Shown one piece after another: positions 18,222-26,981 of a stretch of 64,000 nucleotides of DNA (positions within the stretch are counted from its first letter, which is position 1; every line of letters starts with the position of its first letter). The translations under genes and the position numbers were made by a program. This stretch comes from JACKEQ01 sp041389565 (GTDB lineage Bacteria > Myxococcota_A > UBA796 > GCA-2862545). The notes beneath the pieces are model-generated. The model did no database searches. It was not told the DNA's origin and worked only from the letters and a program-made list of their open reading frames with translations. The DNA lies in the NCBI GenBank assembly GCA_041389565.1, contig JAWKRP010000036.1, positions 1-64,000 of the forward strand, in the 5' to 3' direction.

Positions 18222-21200
18222 CCCTGCTGGCCCTGCTCGCCACCGCGTTCGCGGGCGGACACGTCGAAGGGCACGTGTTCGCGGAGGGTTCCGGCGTTCC
18301 CCTGGCGGGCGCGGAGCTCACCGTGGCCGGCAAGACCGTGCGGTCCGACGCGAACGGGCACTTCCGGATCCCCGTCGAGGGCGGGTCCTTCGCGCTGGTC
18401 GTGTCCGCGGACGGCCGGCAGGGCGGGTCGATCGAGGCGCAGGTGTCGGATGGCGGCGTCACCGAGGTGCTCGTCACCCTGTCGGCGAGCGAGGCCCCCG
18501 GGTTCCTCGTCGAGCAGCCCGAGGTCGCGACCGTCCAGGCCGAGCCGAGCGCGACGGTCGCACTGACGGGCACCGTGATGGGTCCGAGCGGTCCGCTGGC
18601 CGGGGTCCGGGTGTTCGCGCGCGGGGTCGAGGGGCTCGCCCGCACCGACGAGAGCGGGCGTTTCACGCTGTCCGTCCCCGAGGGAGCCCACACCCTGGCG
18701 GCGGTCGGCGCAGGCTTCCAGTCCTGGGAGGCCGAGGTCCACACGGGCGACACGCTCGTCATCACCCTCACCGAAGCGCCGCGGGCCCTGTCCGCGTTCA
18801 CGATCAGCGCGCCGTACCTCGAGGGGTCCGTGGCCGGGCTCCTCGACGATCGCAAGGCGGGGTCCACCGTGGCCGACGTGCTGGGGCGCGACGAGATGAG
18901 CCGCGCGGGCGACAGTGACGCCGCGTCGGCCCTGTCGCGGGTCACGGGGCTCACGGTGGTCGACGGCAAGTACGTGTTCGTGCGCGGCCTCGGCGACCGG
19001 TACAGCTCGAGCCTCCTCAACGGCGGCATGCTCCCGTCCCCCGAGCCGGAGCGCCGCGTCGTCCCGCTCGACCTGTTCCCCACCAGCGTGCTGTCGGGGG
19101 TGGTGGTCCAGAAGACGTGGACGCCCGACATGCCCGGTGAGTTCGGCGGCGGCGTGGTCCAGCTGAACACCATCACGCCGCCGAAGGAGTGGGTCACCAC
19201 CATCGGGGTCTCGGGCAGCTACCGCCACCGCACCACCTTCACGAACGGGCTCGTGGCGCCGGGGGGGCCCACCGACTTCCTCGGGATGGATGGCGGCTTC
19301 CGGGCCCTTCCAGACGCCGTCGCGCAGGCCAGCGCCGACTCCCCGCTCGAGGAGGGCGACCTGTTCTCCGACCGGGGCTACACACCCGCCGAGCTCGAGA
19401 AGCTCGGGGAGGCGATGGACTCGTCGTACACGCCCGACCGCAGGGTGCTGCCCCCGGGGCTCGGCGTGAACGCGTCCATCGGCAACGGGTTCGACCGGGA
19501 CGGCGTCTCCGGTGGGTTCCTCGCGGCCTTCACCTTCGGCAACGACTGGAAGCGCCAGACCTTCGACCGCACCTACTACACGCCCGCGGGCGACGGGTCC
19601 CTGCGTCCCCAGCACCGGTATGCGTTCGACCAGTCGACCAACGAGGTCGCGTTCGGCGGGTTCCTCACGGGCAGCGTGCACTTCGGCAAGACCGACCTCA
19701 CCTACACCGGCATGCTGTCGCGCTCGTCCGACGACAGCGCCCGCATCTACGAGGGCTACAACGACGACGTGGGTGCCGACATCCGCGTCACGCGGACGCG
19801 CTGGGTCGAGCGCCAGCTGTTCTGGAACCAGGTGAAGGGCGCTCACGACCTCGGGACGCTCGCGCTCGACTGGCACGGCATCTACGCGGGGGCGACGCGC
19901 GGCGAGCCCGACCGGAAGGAGACGCGGTTCGACAACGAGCCCGGCACCGACCGCTGGCTGCTGTCCGACCGACCGGAGGGGAACGGTCGCTTCTTCTCCG
20001 ACGCGAGCGAGCACAGCGGCGAGGGCGCGCTGAACCTCACGATCCGGCCGTGGCGCACGGAAGACCGCGACGGTCCGTCGTTCAAGACGGGAGCCCGCGT
20101 GACGGTGCGGTCGCGCGGGGTCGACACGCGGCGGTTCAAGTACTTCCACAAGGGCCCGAAGAGCCGCGACGGCGAGGTGCTGCAGAGCACGCCCGAGGAG
20201 ATCTTCACGCCCGACAACATCGGCTCCGACGGCTTCCAGTTCGAGGAGTTCACGCGGCAGACCGACAACTACACGGCCAGCCACCTGGTGCTCGCGGCGT
20301 ACGCGATGGCCGACGTGCCGGTGCGGCCGTGGCTGACCCTGCTGGGTGGCGCGCGGGTCGAGCGCTCGTCACAGACGGTGAGCACGTTCGAGCTGTTCAA
20401 CCCCGACCAGACGCCCGTGAACGCGGATCTCACCACGCTGGACGTGCTCCCGGCGGTGGGCGTGACGGTGGCCCCCGTGGAGACGGTGCGGATCCGGGGT
20501 GGTGTCGCGCGGACCGTGTCGCGGCCGGACTTCCGGGAGCTGTCGCCCGCGACGTTCAACGACGTGACGGGCGGTCGGCAGACGTTCGGGAACCCCGATC
20601 TCGAGCGCGCCCTCATCGACCACGTGGACCTGCGGTTCGAGTGGTTCTTCCGGTCCGGCGAGGTCGTGTCCGTCGGCGGATTCGCGAAGCGCTTCACCCG
20701 CCCGGTGGAGACCGTGGTGGTGCCGTCCGCGCAGCAGTCGGTGACCTGGGAGAACGCGGAGAGCGCGACGAACACGGGCGTGGAGCTCGAGCTGCGGAAG
20801 TCCCTGCCGCTGAACCTGTGGATGGCGAGCAACCTGGCGCTCATCCGGAGCCGCGTGGACATCGGCGAGAACTCGGGTATCCAGACGAGCAACGAGCGCG
20901 CGCTGCAGGGCCAGTCGCCGTGGGTGCTGAACCTGCAGGCGGGCTGGGAGCACGCCGACCGTCCGGACCGCGTGACGGTGCTGCTGAACGCGGTGGGCAA
21001 GCGCATCACGGAGGTCGGTGCTCTGGGGGCTCCGGACATCTACGAGCTGCCGGTGCCCGAGCTCGACGTGGTCGCGCGCAAGGATCTGGGCGCGGGCCTC
21101 GCGCTGACCGTGAAGCTCGGGAACCTGCTGGACCCGGCGTCGGTCACGAAGCAGGGAGCGAGCGAGGTGGACCGCATCCAGCGCGGCTGGACCGCCGGGA

Positions 21201-21226
21201 TCGGGCTGGGCTGGTCGGCGCGCTAG
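18218..21226 (+). CDS. TonB-dependent outer-membrane receptor with two N-terminal regulatory-like domains
   Basis: 1002 residues; GGAGG four bases before ATG. Short signal peptide (MTLLALLATAFA). There are two carboxypeptidase-regulatory-like beta-sandwich domains (about 15-90 and 108-188; 'GVPLAGAELTVAGKTVRSDANGHFRI', 'GPLAGVRVFARG...RTDESGRFTL'). A plug domain follows, with 'RAGDSDAASALSRVTGLTVVDGKYVFVRGLGDRYSS' and 'EFGGGVVQL', and then a beta-barrel of about 650 residues ending in the aromatic-poor C-terminus 'GIGLGWSAR'. The Oar-like N-terminal domains recall myxobacterial and Bacteroidetes receptors. It is the last gene of an eight-gene operon with its own TonB. The ligand cannot be read from the sequence. 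Confidence 0.92.
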   Translation: MTLLALLATAFAGGHVEGHVFAEGSGVPLAGAELTVAGKTVRSDANGHFRIPVEGGSFALVVSADGRQGGSIEAQVSDGGVTEVLVTLSASEAPGFLVEQPEVATVQAEPSATVALTGTVMGPSGPLAGVRVFARGVEGLARTDESGRFTLSVPEGAHTLAAVGAGFQSWEAEVHTGDTLVITLTEAPRALSAFTISAPYLEGSVAGLLDDRKAGSTVADVLGRDEMSRAGDSDAASALSRVTGLTVVDGKYVFVRGLGDRYSSSLLNGGMLPSPEPERRVVPLDLFPTSVLSGVVVQKTWTPDMPGEFGGGVVQLNTITPPKEWVTTIGVSGSYRHRTTFTNGLVAPGGPTDFLGMDGGFRALPDAVAQASADSPLEEGDLFSDRGYTPAELEKLGEAMDSSYTPDRRVLPPGLGVNASIGNGFDRDGVSGGFLAAFTFGNDWKRQTFDRTYYTPAGDGSLRPQHRYAFDQSTNEVAFGGFLTGSVHFGKTDLTYTGMLSRSSDDSARIYEGYNDDVGADIRVTRTRWVERQLFWNQVKGAHDLGTLALDWHGIYAGATRGEPDRKETRFDNEPGTDRWLLSDRPEGNGRFFSDASEHSGEGALNLTIRPWRTEDRDGPSFKTGARVTVRSRGVDTRRFKYFHKGPKSRDGEVLQSTPEEIFTPDNIGSDGFQFEEFTRQTDNYTASHLVLAAYAMADVPVRPWLTLLGGARVERSSQTVSTFELFNPDQTPVNADLTTLDVLPAVGVTVAPVETVRIRGGVARTVSRPDFRELSPATFNDVTGGRQTFGNPDLERALIDHVDLRFEWFFRSGEVVSVGGFAKRFTRPVETVVVPSAQQSVTWENAESATNTGVELELRKSLPLNLWMASNLALIRSRVDIGENSGIQTSNERALQGQSPWVLNLQAGWEHADRPDRVTVLLNAVGKRITEVGALGAPDIYELPVPELDVVARKDLGAGLALTVKLGNLLDPASVTKQGASEVDRIQRGWTAGIGLGWSAR

Positions 21227-21804
21227 GACCCGTCGGTCGATGCGTCCGAATCCGACGCCGCCCAGCGGTCCAGCACCCACTGCGGCCACACGGACCCCAC
21301 GACGGGCATCACATACCCGTCTCCGTCGACCCACAGCGGGAGCACCCGGGAGACGAGGCGGCGCGACGGGAGGTCGGACAACCGCACCCACACCGACGAG
21401 GAGCACACGACCCGGCCCCCGGTCATCTCGGCGGGGATGGGCTGGCCGAACGACCTCACGTGGCCTGACCGGTGGAGGTCGGACGTGTACCGTGCGTGCG
21501 GAGCGACCGGGCGGTGCGTCGACCCGAAGAGATCCAACAGGCGGTCGCCGGTGTTCGCGAGCTCGTGGGGATAGCGGTCGAACCACGGGTCCCGGCTGTA
21601 GATCACGGCCGCTGGGGCGCTGCGCTTCCCGGTCCAGAGGGCGTCGTTCGCCATGAACACGAACCCCCAGCGCACCTCACCCTGTGCCGCGAGCGTGGGT
21701 CGGCGGCGTACCTGTTCGCCCAGCGCGCCCTGAACCTCCGTGAGCGGAGCAACGGCCGGACGCGGTGCTTCCCGCAGCTCCCGGATGGCGTCCAGGTACG
21801 TCAT
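21223..21804 (-). CDS. Hypothetical protein
   Basis: 193 residues, mixed alpha/beta, Trp-rich (WGFVF, ALWTG, DPWFD, VWPQWVLDRW). No signal peptide or membrane helix and no family recognised. Its stop shares a CTAG (21223-21226) with the stop of the convergent TonB receptor. Its ATG overlaps the stop of the small upstream gene by four bases, so the two form a translationally coupled pair. A two-gene cassette of this kind could be toxin-immunity-like or accessory, but no evidence separates these options. Confidence 0.6.
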   Translation of the reverse strand: MTYLDAIRELREAPRPAVAPLTEVQGALGEQVRRRPTLAAQGEVRWGFVFMANDALWTGKRSAPAAVIYSRDPWFDRYPHELANTGDRLLDLFGSTHRPVAPHARYTSDLHRSGHVRSFGQPIPAEMTGGRVVCSSSVWVRLSDLPSRRLVSRVLPLWVDGDGYVMPVVGSVWPQWVLDRWAASDSDASTDGS

Positions 21805-22043
21805 CGCGTGAGTCTCCGCTCCAGGGCCTCGCCCGTCGCGATCCTGGGGATGGCGCCGGGGTCGAACGCCGCTGTCACGAGTGCATGGTGTGCGGGAAAC
21901 CCCGTGTCGTGCGAGGGAAGCGGGAACACCCGACCCAGCTCGTCGGGGAGCAGACCGTGGGTGCGCGCGAACGCCTCGATGCGCTCACGAACCGGGGCGC
22001 CCGAGTGCAGCGAGTCTCTCGTCGCTGTGCCGCAGGGCGACAC
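21801..22043 (-). CDS. Small hypothetical protein, possibly N-terminally truncated
   Basis: 80 residues. The part from about residue 19 (RERIEAFARTHGLLPDELG) has codon use and helix pattern like a genuine protein, while the first 15-18 residues look atypical. The gene head overlaps the head of a beta-propeller pseudogene on the other strand. Both may therefore have lost their N-termini at a recombination junction near 22000-22040. It is coupled to the 193-residue gene by an ATGA overlap. No family recognised. Confidence 0.5.
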   Translation of the reverse strand: MSPCGTATRDSLHSGAPVRERIEAFARTHGLLPDELGRVFPLPSHDTGFPAHHALVTAAFDPGAIPRIATGEALERRLTR

Positions 22044-23717
22044 GTTCCGTCACGCCGTGGCGCTCGACGACGGCACGGTCCTGGCAACTTCCGTCCGAGG
22101 CCTCGCCACACGCGCGGTCGACGGCACGTGGTCGTTCGAGCCCGACTCCGAAGTGCGCGGTTCCGTGCTCGCCACTGGCTTCGGCGAGGTGTGGGCGCTC
22201 GACTCCAGCACCCTGCGGCGCCGCGTCGGGGGCGAGTGGGTCGAGGTGCCGCTGCCGCCCGAGACGGGCTCGCTCGTCCCGACCGAGGTCTTCGAGGTCA
22301 CGGCGCCGGGTGTGGTCGAGCTCGCTTTCCTCGACGCGGGCAGCGTGTGGCAGCAGCGCATCGACAGCACCCTCCCCGTAGACGACCCGCAGAACGCGCC
22401 CGTGAACCTCGGAGCGATGTGGCTCTTCGACCTCACGCGGCTCTCCGACGGACGGCTTGCAGGCGTCAGCTCGGACTTCATCCACGTCTCGAACGGTGCC
22501 GGGGGGTGGACGACCGTCCCCCACTACGTCGACGACGCCCGCCGCCTGGCCGAAGTCGGCGACGCGCTGATCGTCGCGGGACGCGAGGTGCGGATCGGCA
22601 CCGTCGATGAAGTCGCCAACGTGTTCACCGTACTCGACCGTACCGACAACCCCTGGGCCTTCGGACAGAAGCCCACCGACATCCTGGTCCGCGCGCCCGA
22701 CGACATCTGGGTCACGTTCGTCGACCGGATCGGGCCCGAGCCCCAGACGGGTTGGCTCCACTACGACGGGGTCGCGTGGTCGATCGCGGGGGAATTCGGC
22801 GACGAGGTGCCGCTGCTGCTCGACGGTCCGGAGCTGCTCGCTCTGGGCGGCGACACCGGACGCCTCGCCCTCGCGCTGTCCCCCGCGGAGCTCACGATCG
22901 ACCTCGACGAGTTCAGCGTCCGCAGCTCGATCTACGCGGTCGACGACCTGACGCGCGACGTGGTCCTCGCCGGTCCCTACGGCTGGAAGTCGTTCGACGG
23001 CTCGGGGCTCCTGTCCTCGGTCCCATACCGCACGGAAGGCGTGATCCACGCCATCTCCGCGTCGGGAGGTCGCGTGGTGGCCAGCATCGAGGGCCGCGGT
23101 GGCACCCGACTCGTCACCTTCGAGGGGTCCGCCGTGGTGGACGACGTTCCCTCCCGGGAGGCGGACGCCCTGTGTGCGATCGACGGCGTGCACTTCGCCC
23201 TCTCGACCGACCACGAGGTCTGGTACGGCCCGGTCATCGAGGGGCAGGTCCGGGTCGCCGGTGCCTGGGCCCCCATCGACCTCGTGCGTCTCGGGGCGCG
23301 GAGGTTCGACAGTGCGCCGCCGAGTCCCCGACGAGCCTGTGGCTGGGGGTCTCGACGCCCGACGGGTCCGCAATCGCCCACTGGGACGGCACCGATGCGC
23401 GGTTCGTGCGCTACCTCCCGCACCAGACGCTGGACTCGCTCACCGTCGCTCCGAACGGCGACGTGTGGTTCGGGACCGAGGAGACCGCGGGGGTCACGGG
23501 GCTGGCCGCACCCTCCAGCCTGCCCGACTTCGTCGACGCGGGCTGGCGCACGCCGTCGGGCGCGACGTTCGGAATCGTCGGTCGCGAGCTCGCCCGGATC
23601 GAGGGGGCCGAGCTGACGCCCCTGTCGTCGTCCGACTCCCTCGTGGGCGTCGACGAGGACGTCTTCGGGTTCGGACTCAGCGAGATCTTCGCGCGTCGCT
23701 GCGAGCCGGCTCGCTGA
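22027..23717 (+). pseudogene. Beta-propeller-like protein, frameshifted and probably 5'-truncated
   Basis: A continuous repeat protein is readable across two frames. Frame 1 runs from about 22027 ('DTFRHAVALDDGTVLATS') to about 23315 ('VRLGARRFDS'). Frame 3 then continues with 'ESPTSLWLGVSTPDGSAIAHWDG' to the stop at 23715-23717. The shift equals one missing base between about 23300 and 23335. The repeats ('GDDIWV', 'GDVWFG', 'GEVWAL' type strands) suggest a WD/Kelch/vgrG-independent sensor-like propeller, perhaps originally exported. No good start or signal peptide precedes it, and the opposite strand is occupied by another gene. A sequencing or assembly error could mimic the frameshift. Confidence 0.65.
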
Positions 23718-23847
23718 CTCCTCCCTGAGGTCCCGTGACCGGGAGCCTTCAGCGAGCTGGCTCGCTGACTCCTCCCTGAATTCCTTGTGGTACGATCAGG
23801 AGCCTTCAGTGAGCTGGCTCGCTGGCTCGCTGGCTCGGCCTGAATTG
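23701..23847. repeat. Three hairpin repeat units
   Basis: Three related copies follow the pseudogene. Copy 1 is the palindrome GCGAGCCGGCTCGC (23701-23714) followed by TGACTCCTCCCTGA. Copy 2 is the inverted repeat CAGCGAGC-TG-GCTCGCTG (23750-23767) followed by ACTCCTCCCTGA. Copy 3 is CAGTGAGC-TG-GCTCGCTG (from about 23807) with extra GGCTCGCT units. Copies 2 and 3 share an upstream GGAGCCTTCAG and a downstream CCTGAATT. Spacing is 51 and 57 bases. A related unit occurs at 56036-56060. Confidence 0.75.
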
Positions 23848-23892
23848 TCTTGTCGGCCCTGTTTGTTTGCCCGGGGCCATTTTGGAGCTCTC

Positions 23893-24960
23893 ATGCGCAC
23901 TTTGTTCGTGTGGTCCGTCTTCGTGTCCGGCTGCAGCAGCAGTGGTCTGTCCGCCGGGATCCCCGATCCCGCCGTGGATCCGACAGATCCAGGTCCGGAT
24001 GCCGACCCCGTCGTCCCCGCCCCCACCGACCCCACCACGCCCGCGGCGACGTACGATGACATCGCCCAGATCGTCCGTACCGACGCGATGTTCACGGTCT
24101 CCGGGTCGGTGTGGGAAGCCGACACCTACCTCGGTGCGGACGCCGTCGGGCACGCGTTCTATGCGACGCATGGCGACGACTACGACTTCCTGGCGGTCTA
24201 CACGGAGGCCGACGTGGTCGACCGCTTCGCGTGGGCCGTGAAGTACGACTACTCCACCACGGGGCTCGGCGAGGACTGGCCGAACGGGCCCACCCCCGCG
24301 ATGGCGGGCAGCGCCGGCAAGCTGCTCCAGATCGACATGATGACGTGGACCGACTGGTACACGGACGACCCGTCCGAGACCAGCATCCTGGTGCACGAGA
24401 CCACCCACGCCTGGGGCGCGATGGCGCAGGTCACGGGCGGCATCGACATCCGCGAGAGCGAGTACGGCGCGCACTGGAACGTGTTCAGCGCGACCGGGGG
24501 CAACTCGGCGCTCGGCTACGGCGATCTGGTCGACCTCGGGGGCGGGCAGTTCTCGTTCGAGATCCGCTACCCGCTGCAGCTCTCGGCGCTGGAGCTGTAC
24601 CTCGCCGGACTCGTCCCGGCGTCCGAGGTGCCCCCGATGTTCCACGTGCGCAGCGCCTCCGGCTTCAGCCCCGCGATTCCCCCGTACGAGCCGAGCTGGA
24701 CGCCCGGGAGCTACGGGATGGACGTGACGTACTCGGGCATCCGCGAAGACTTCGACATCGGCGACGTGATCGCAGCGAACGGTCCGCGCAACCCGAGCTA
24801 CGTGACCTCCCAGAAGGACTTCCGGATGGCGTTCGTGATGGTGTGCGAAGCGACGTGCCGCCCAGCCGACCTCGCCGTCGTCGAGGCCCAGCGCCAGGCG
24901 TTCGCGACGCGGTGGTCCGCCGCCACGGGCGGACGGTCGACCATGGACACGTCGCTCTGA
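23893..24960 (+). CDS. Putative zinc-metalloprotease-like lipoprotein (HETTH)
   Basis: 355 residues; GGAG five bases before ATG. The lipoprotein signal ends in FVSGC (Cys14), then a Pro/Asp-rich linker of about 40 residues. The domain contains HETTHAWG (HExxH-type zinc-binding signature), then 'AHWNVFSATGGNSALGYG' and 'LSALELYLAGLVPASEVPPMF'. I associate this motif order with uncharacterised secreted proteins carrying 'HELGHxW ... SPLELYLMGL' in delta-lineage bacteria and Acidobacteria. The downstream His in AHW is a candidate third ligand. Substrate unknown. Catalysis is inferred from the HExxH only. Confidence 0.75.
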   Translation: MRTLFVWSVFVSGCSSSGLSAGIPDPAVDPTDPGPDADPVVPAPTDPTTPAATYDDIAQIVRTDAMFTVSGSVWEADTYLGADAVGHAFYATHGDDYDFLAVYTEADVVDRFAWAVKYDYSTTGLGEDWPNGPTPAMAGSAGKLLQIDMMTWTDWYTDDPSETSILVHETTHAWGAMAQVTGGIDIRESEYGAHWNVFSATGGNSALGYGDLVDLGGGQFSFEIRYPLQLSALELYLAGLVPASEVPPMFHVRSASGFSPAIPPYEPSWTPGSYGMDVTYSGIREDFDIGDVIAANGPRNPSYVTSQKDFRMAFVMVCEATCRPADLAVVEAQRQAFATRWSAATGGRSTMDTSL

Positions 24961-24997
24961 CGGCTCCCGCGTTACTCCGACACCTCGGAGGACGCCG

Positions 24998-26092
24998 ATG
25001 AATCGAGGGATCCTGCTGTTCGCGCTGCTGGTGGCCTGCAAGGGTTCGACCTCGGACACCGACACCGAGGCCGACACTGACGCGGACACCGACACCGATT
25101 CGGACACCGACACCGACGCCGATGCGGATGCGGATTCCGACACGGATGCGGACACCGACACCGACGCCGATTCGGACGCGGATACCGACGCCGATTCCGA
25201 CACGGATGCGGACACCGATTCCGATACCGACGCGGACTCGGACGCCGACACCGACGCGGACACCGACACCGACACGGACTCGGACACCGACGCGGACGCG
25301 GACACCGACGCAGACACGGACACCGACACCGGCGGCCTCCCCGCCGTGCCCGCGCCGTTCGCGTACTGGCCGCTCGACGACGCCGACGTCACGGGCGACC
25401 AGGTCGCGGCCGCCGTGGGAGGCCTGCCCGGAACGCTCGTAGGGACGACCAGCGACGCCACGGCACCCGTCGGAGAGGGCCGCGCGCTCGACGGGATCGA
25501 CGACCACATCCGCTTCGGAGACGTGCTCGACGGTGTGACGGCCGGTCCCGACCAGGCGTTCTCCGTGTCGATGTGGATCCGGGCCGACTCCGTGAGCACC
25601 GATGTCACGCTGTTCGGGAAGACCTCCGACACCGCGTGCATCCCCGACGAAGACGGCCGCCAGTGGGGCACGTCCCTCGGAGCGGGCGGCTACCCCCGCT
25701 TCGCGTACCTCACGGCGGTGTTCGCGGACGCCCAGGTCATCGCCGCCGACGCCACCACCGTCGCGGAGGGCGTGTGGACGCACCTCCTGTACGTGTACGA
25801 CGGCGCCGCGGACTCCGCCGCAGCCGACCGCGTCACGATGTACGTGGACGGCGTGCTCGTCACCCAGCAGTCGAGCATCGCGTTCGGCGCGTTCCCCTTC
25901 GACCTCCAGGACAGCGTCGCCCAGCTCGCGTTCGGCGTTCGGGTCGACTCCGCGGGCAATGTCTGCAACGAGAGCGGAGCTGTGCTGTTCACCGGTGGGG
26001 TCGACGAGCTCGCGATGTGGGACGTGGCGCTGAGCGCGTCGGACGCGGCGGCCGTCCATGCACGGGGAGCCGCGGGCGTCGGCCTGCTCTGA
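24998..26092 (+). CDS. LamG-like lipoprotein with Asp-rich linker
   Basis: 364 residues; GGAGG five bases before ATG. The lipoprotein signal ends in LLVAC (Cys14). A D-T/A/S linker of about 90 residues is followed by a concanavalin-like (LamG/laminin-G type) jelly-roll domain: 'YWPLDDADVTGDQV', 'ALDGIDDHIRFGDVL', 'FSVSMWIRADSV', 'TMYVDGVLV', 'GGVDELAMWDVALSASDAAAVHARG'. Such domains usually bind carbohydrate or protein at the cell surface. No catalytic domain present. Confidence 0.88.
   Translation: MNRGILLFALLVACKGSTSDTDTEADTDADTDTDSDTDTDADADADSDTDADTDTDADSDADTDADSDTDADTDSDTDADSDADTDADTDTDTDSDTDADADTDADTDTDTGGLPAVPAPFAYWPLDDADVTGDQVAAAVGGLPGTLVGTTSDATAPVGEGRALDGIDDHIRFGDVLDGVTAGPDQAFSVSMWIRADSVSTDVTLFGKTSDTACIPDEDGRQWGTSLGAGGYPRFAYLTAVFADAQVIAADATTVAEGVWTHLLYVYDGAADSAAADRVTMYVDGVLVTQQSSIAFGAFPFDLQDSVAQLAFGVRVDSAGNVCNESGAVLFTGGVDELAMWDVALSASDAAAVHARGAAGVGLL
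25055..25330 (+). repeat. Asp-rich linker coding repeat
   Basis: About 275 bases of degenerate GAC/GAT-NCN hexanucleotide repeat in the LamG-like lipoprotein gene, directly after the anchor Cys region. It encodes (D-T/A/S)n. Confidence 0.82.
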
Positions 26093-26107
26093 TCTCCGGC
26101 TGTCGGG

Positions 26108-26977
26108 TCAGGACCGGACCCACTCGACGTCGGTCCACGCCACCCAGTGCTTGCGCCCTCCCGCTTCCACGCCCGCCCGCAGGCCCGTTCCCGCACGCTC
26201 CGGCCCCAGCCAGAACACGGTGCCTTCGACCCCGGCGCTCGGACCGGACACCACCCGCGCCCGCTCGCCCTTGTCGGGACGGTGCGGCTCCTGGAGCGCG
26301 TCGGACGGGAGGGACGCCAGCAGGGCCTCGCGGTCCGGGACCCCCGCCGAATCGCGGAGCACCGGACCCAGCGAGTGCGGCGCATGGACCGCTGCACACG
26401 GTACATGGAACCAGGTCTGACGGGCCCCTCTCGCGTCGCGCAGACCGAAGCGATGCACGCCCTGATCGATGGGGTCTCCGCACGACCCGCAGCGCGAGCG
26501 ACCCGAACGGGCGGCCTCGATCACCCCCGGAAGGCGCAGCGGACCCGTCCGTACCGGGAGATCCGCCTCCCAGACCCAGCCCCCCTCCGACACCGTGAGC
26601 ACATCTTCGGTCTCGGAGCGCAGGCGAACCTCGCCCGAGGCTCCGAAACCCGCAGCCTGCGCGACCACCGCGACCACCACTGACCACGCTGCGAGCTCGT
26701 CGTCGCGTAGCAGACCCGTGATGCGCACCTCGTCCCTGACGCCCGCGGGGACGGTACGTGAGTCCCGAGCGCCCGCAGGGACGGTCTCGACCTGGACCCC
26801 GTCGTGCTCGTGGACCAAGGAGGACAGCGCATCGTCGACCGACCCGAGCAGGTCGGAGAGCGCGAGCCCCGTGTGGTCTGCGAGACCCGAGGGAGCCTGA
26901 GCCGGGCTCTCGCGCCAGCGCGCCTCCATCCCGGCCGGGAAGCGGAGCCGACCCTCGAACACGAACACATCGGACAT
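26108..26977 (-). CDS. PARP-type zinc-finger protein with KOW-like C-terminus
   Basis: 289 residues. An ATG nine codons further upstream is possible but would overlap the MarR gene. Residues 156-194 read 'ARSGRSRCGSCGDPIDQG...TWFHVPC': Cys163, Cys166, His191, Cys194 in CxxC...HxxC order with the 'SGR-x-C-x2-C' and 'W(F/Y)H-x2-C' features of PARP-type zinc fingers. In eukaryotes these bind DNA breaks. The C-terminal 55 residues (GERARVVSGPSAGVEGTVFWLG) look like a KOW/SH3-type domain. The N-terminal 150 residues are unrecognised. No ADP-ribosyltransferase domain is present. It starts five bases after the MarR-family gene, so the two are likely co-transcribed. A nucleic-acid-binding role is inferred. 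Confidence 0.72.
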   Translation of the reverse strand: MSDVFVFEGRLRFPAGMEARWRESPAQAPSGLADHTGLALSDLLGSVDDALSSLVHEHDGVQVETVPAGARDSRTVPAGVRDEVRITGLLRDDELAAWSVVVAVVAQAAGFGASGEVRLRSETEDVLTVSEGGWVWEADLPVRTGPLRLPGVIEAARSGRSRCGSCGDPIDQGVHRFGLRDARGARQTWFHVPCAAVHAPHSLGPVLRDSAGVPDREALLASLPSDALQEPHRPDKGERARVVSGPSAGVEGTVFWLGPERAGTGLRAGVEAGGRKHWVAWTDVEWVRS

Positions 26978-26981
26978 GCGC

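Noticed and set aside
24111..25001. Arg-rich plus-strand frame inside the HETTH lipoprotein gene
   Set aside because: Out-of-frame shadow with no motif. The HETTH frame is supported by signal peptide and ribosome-binding site.
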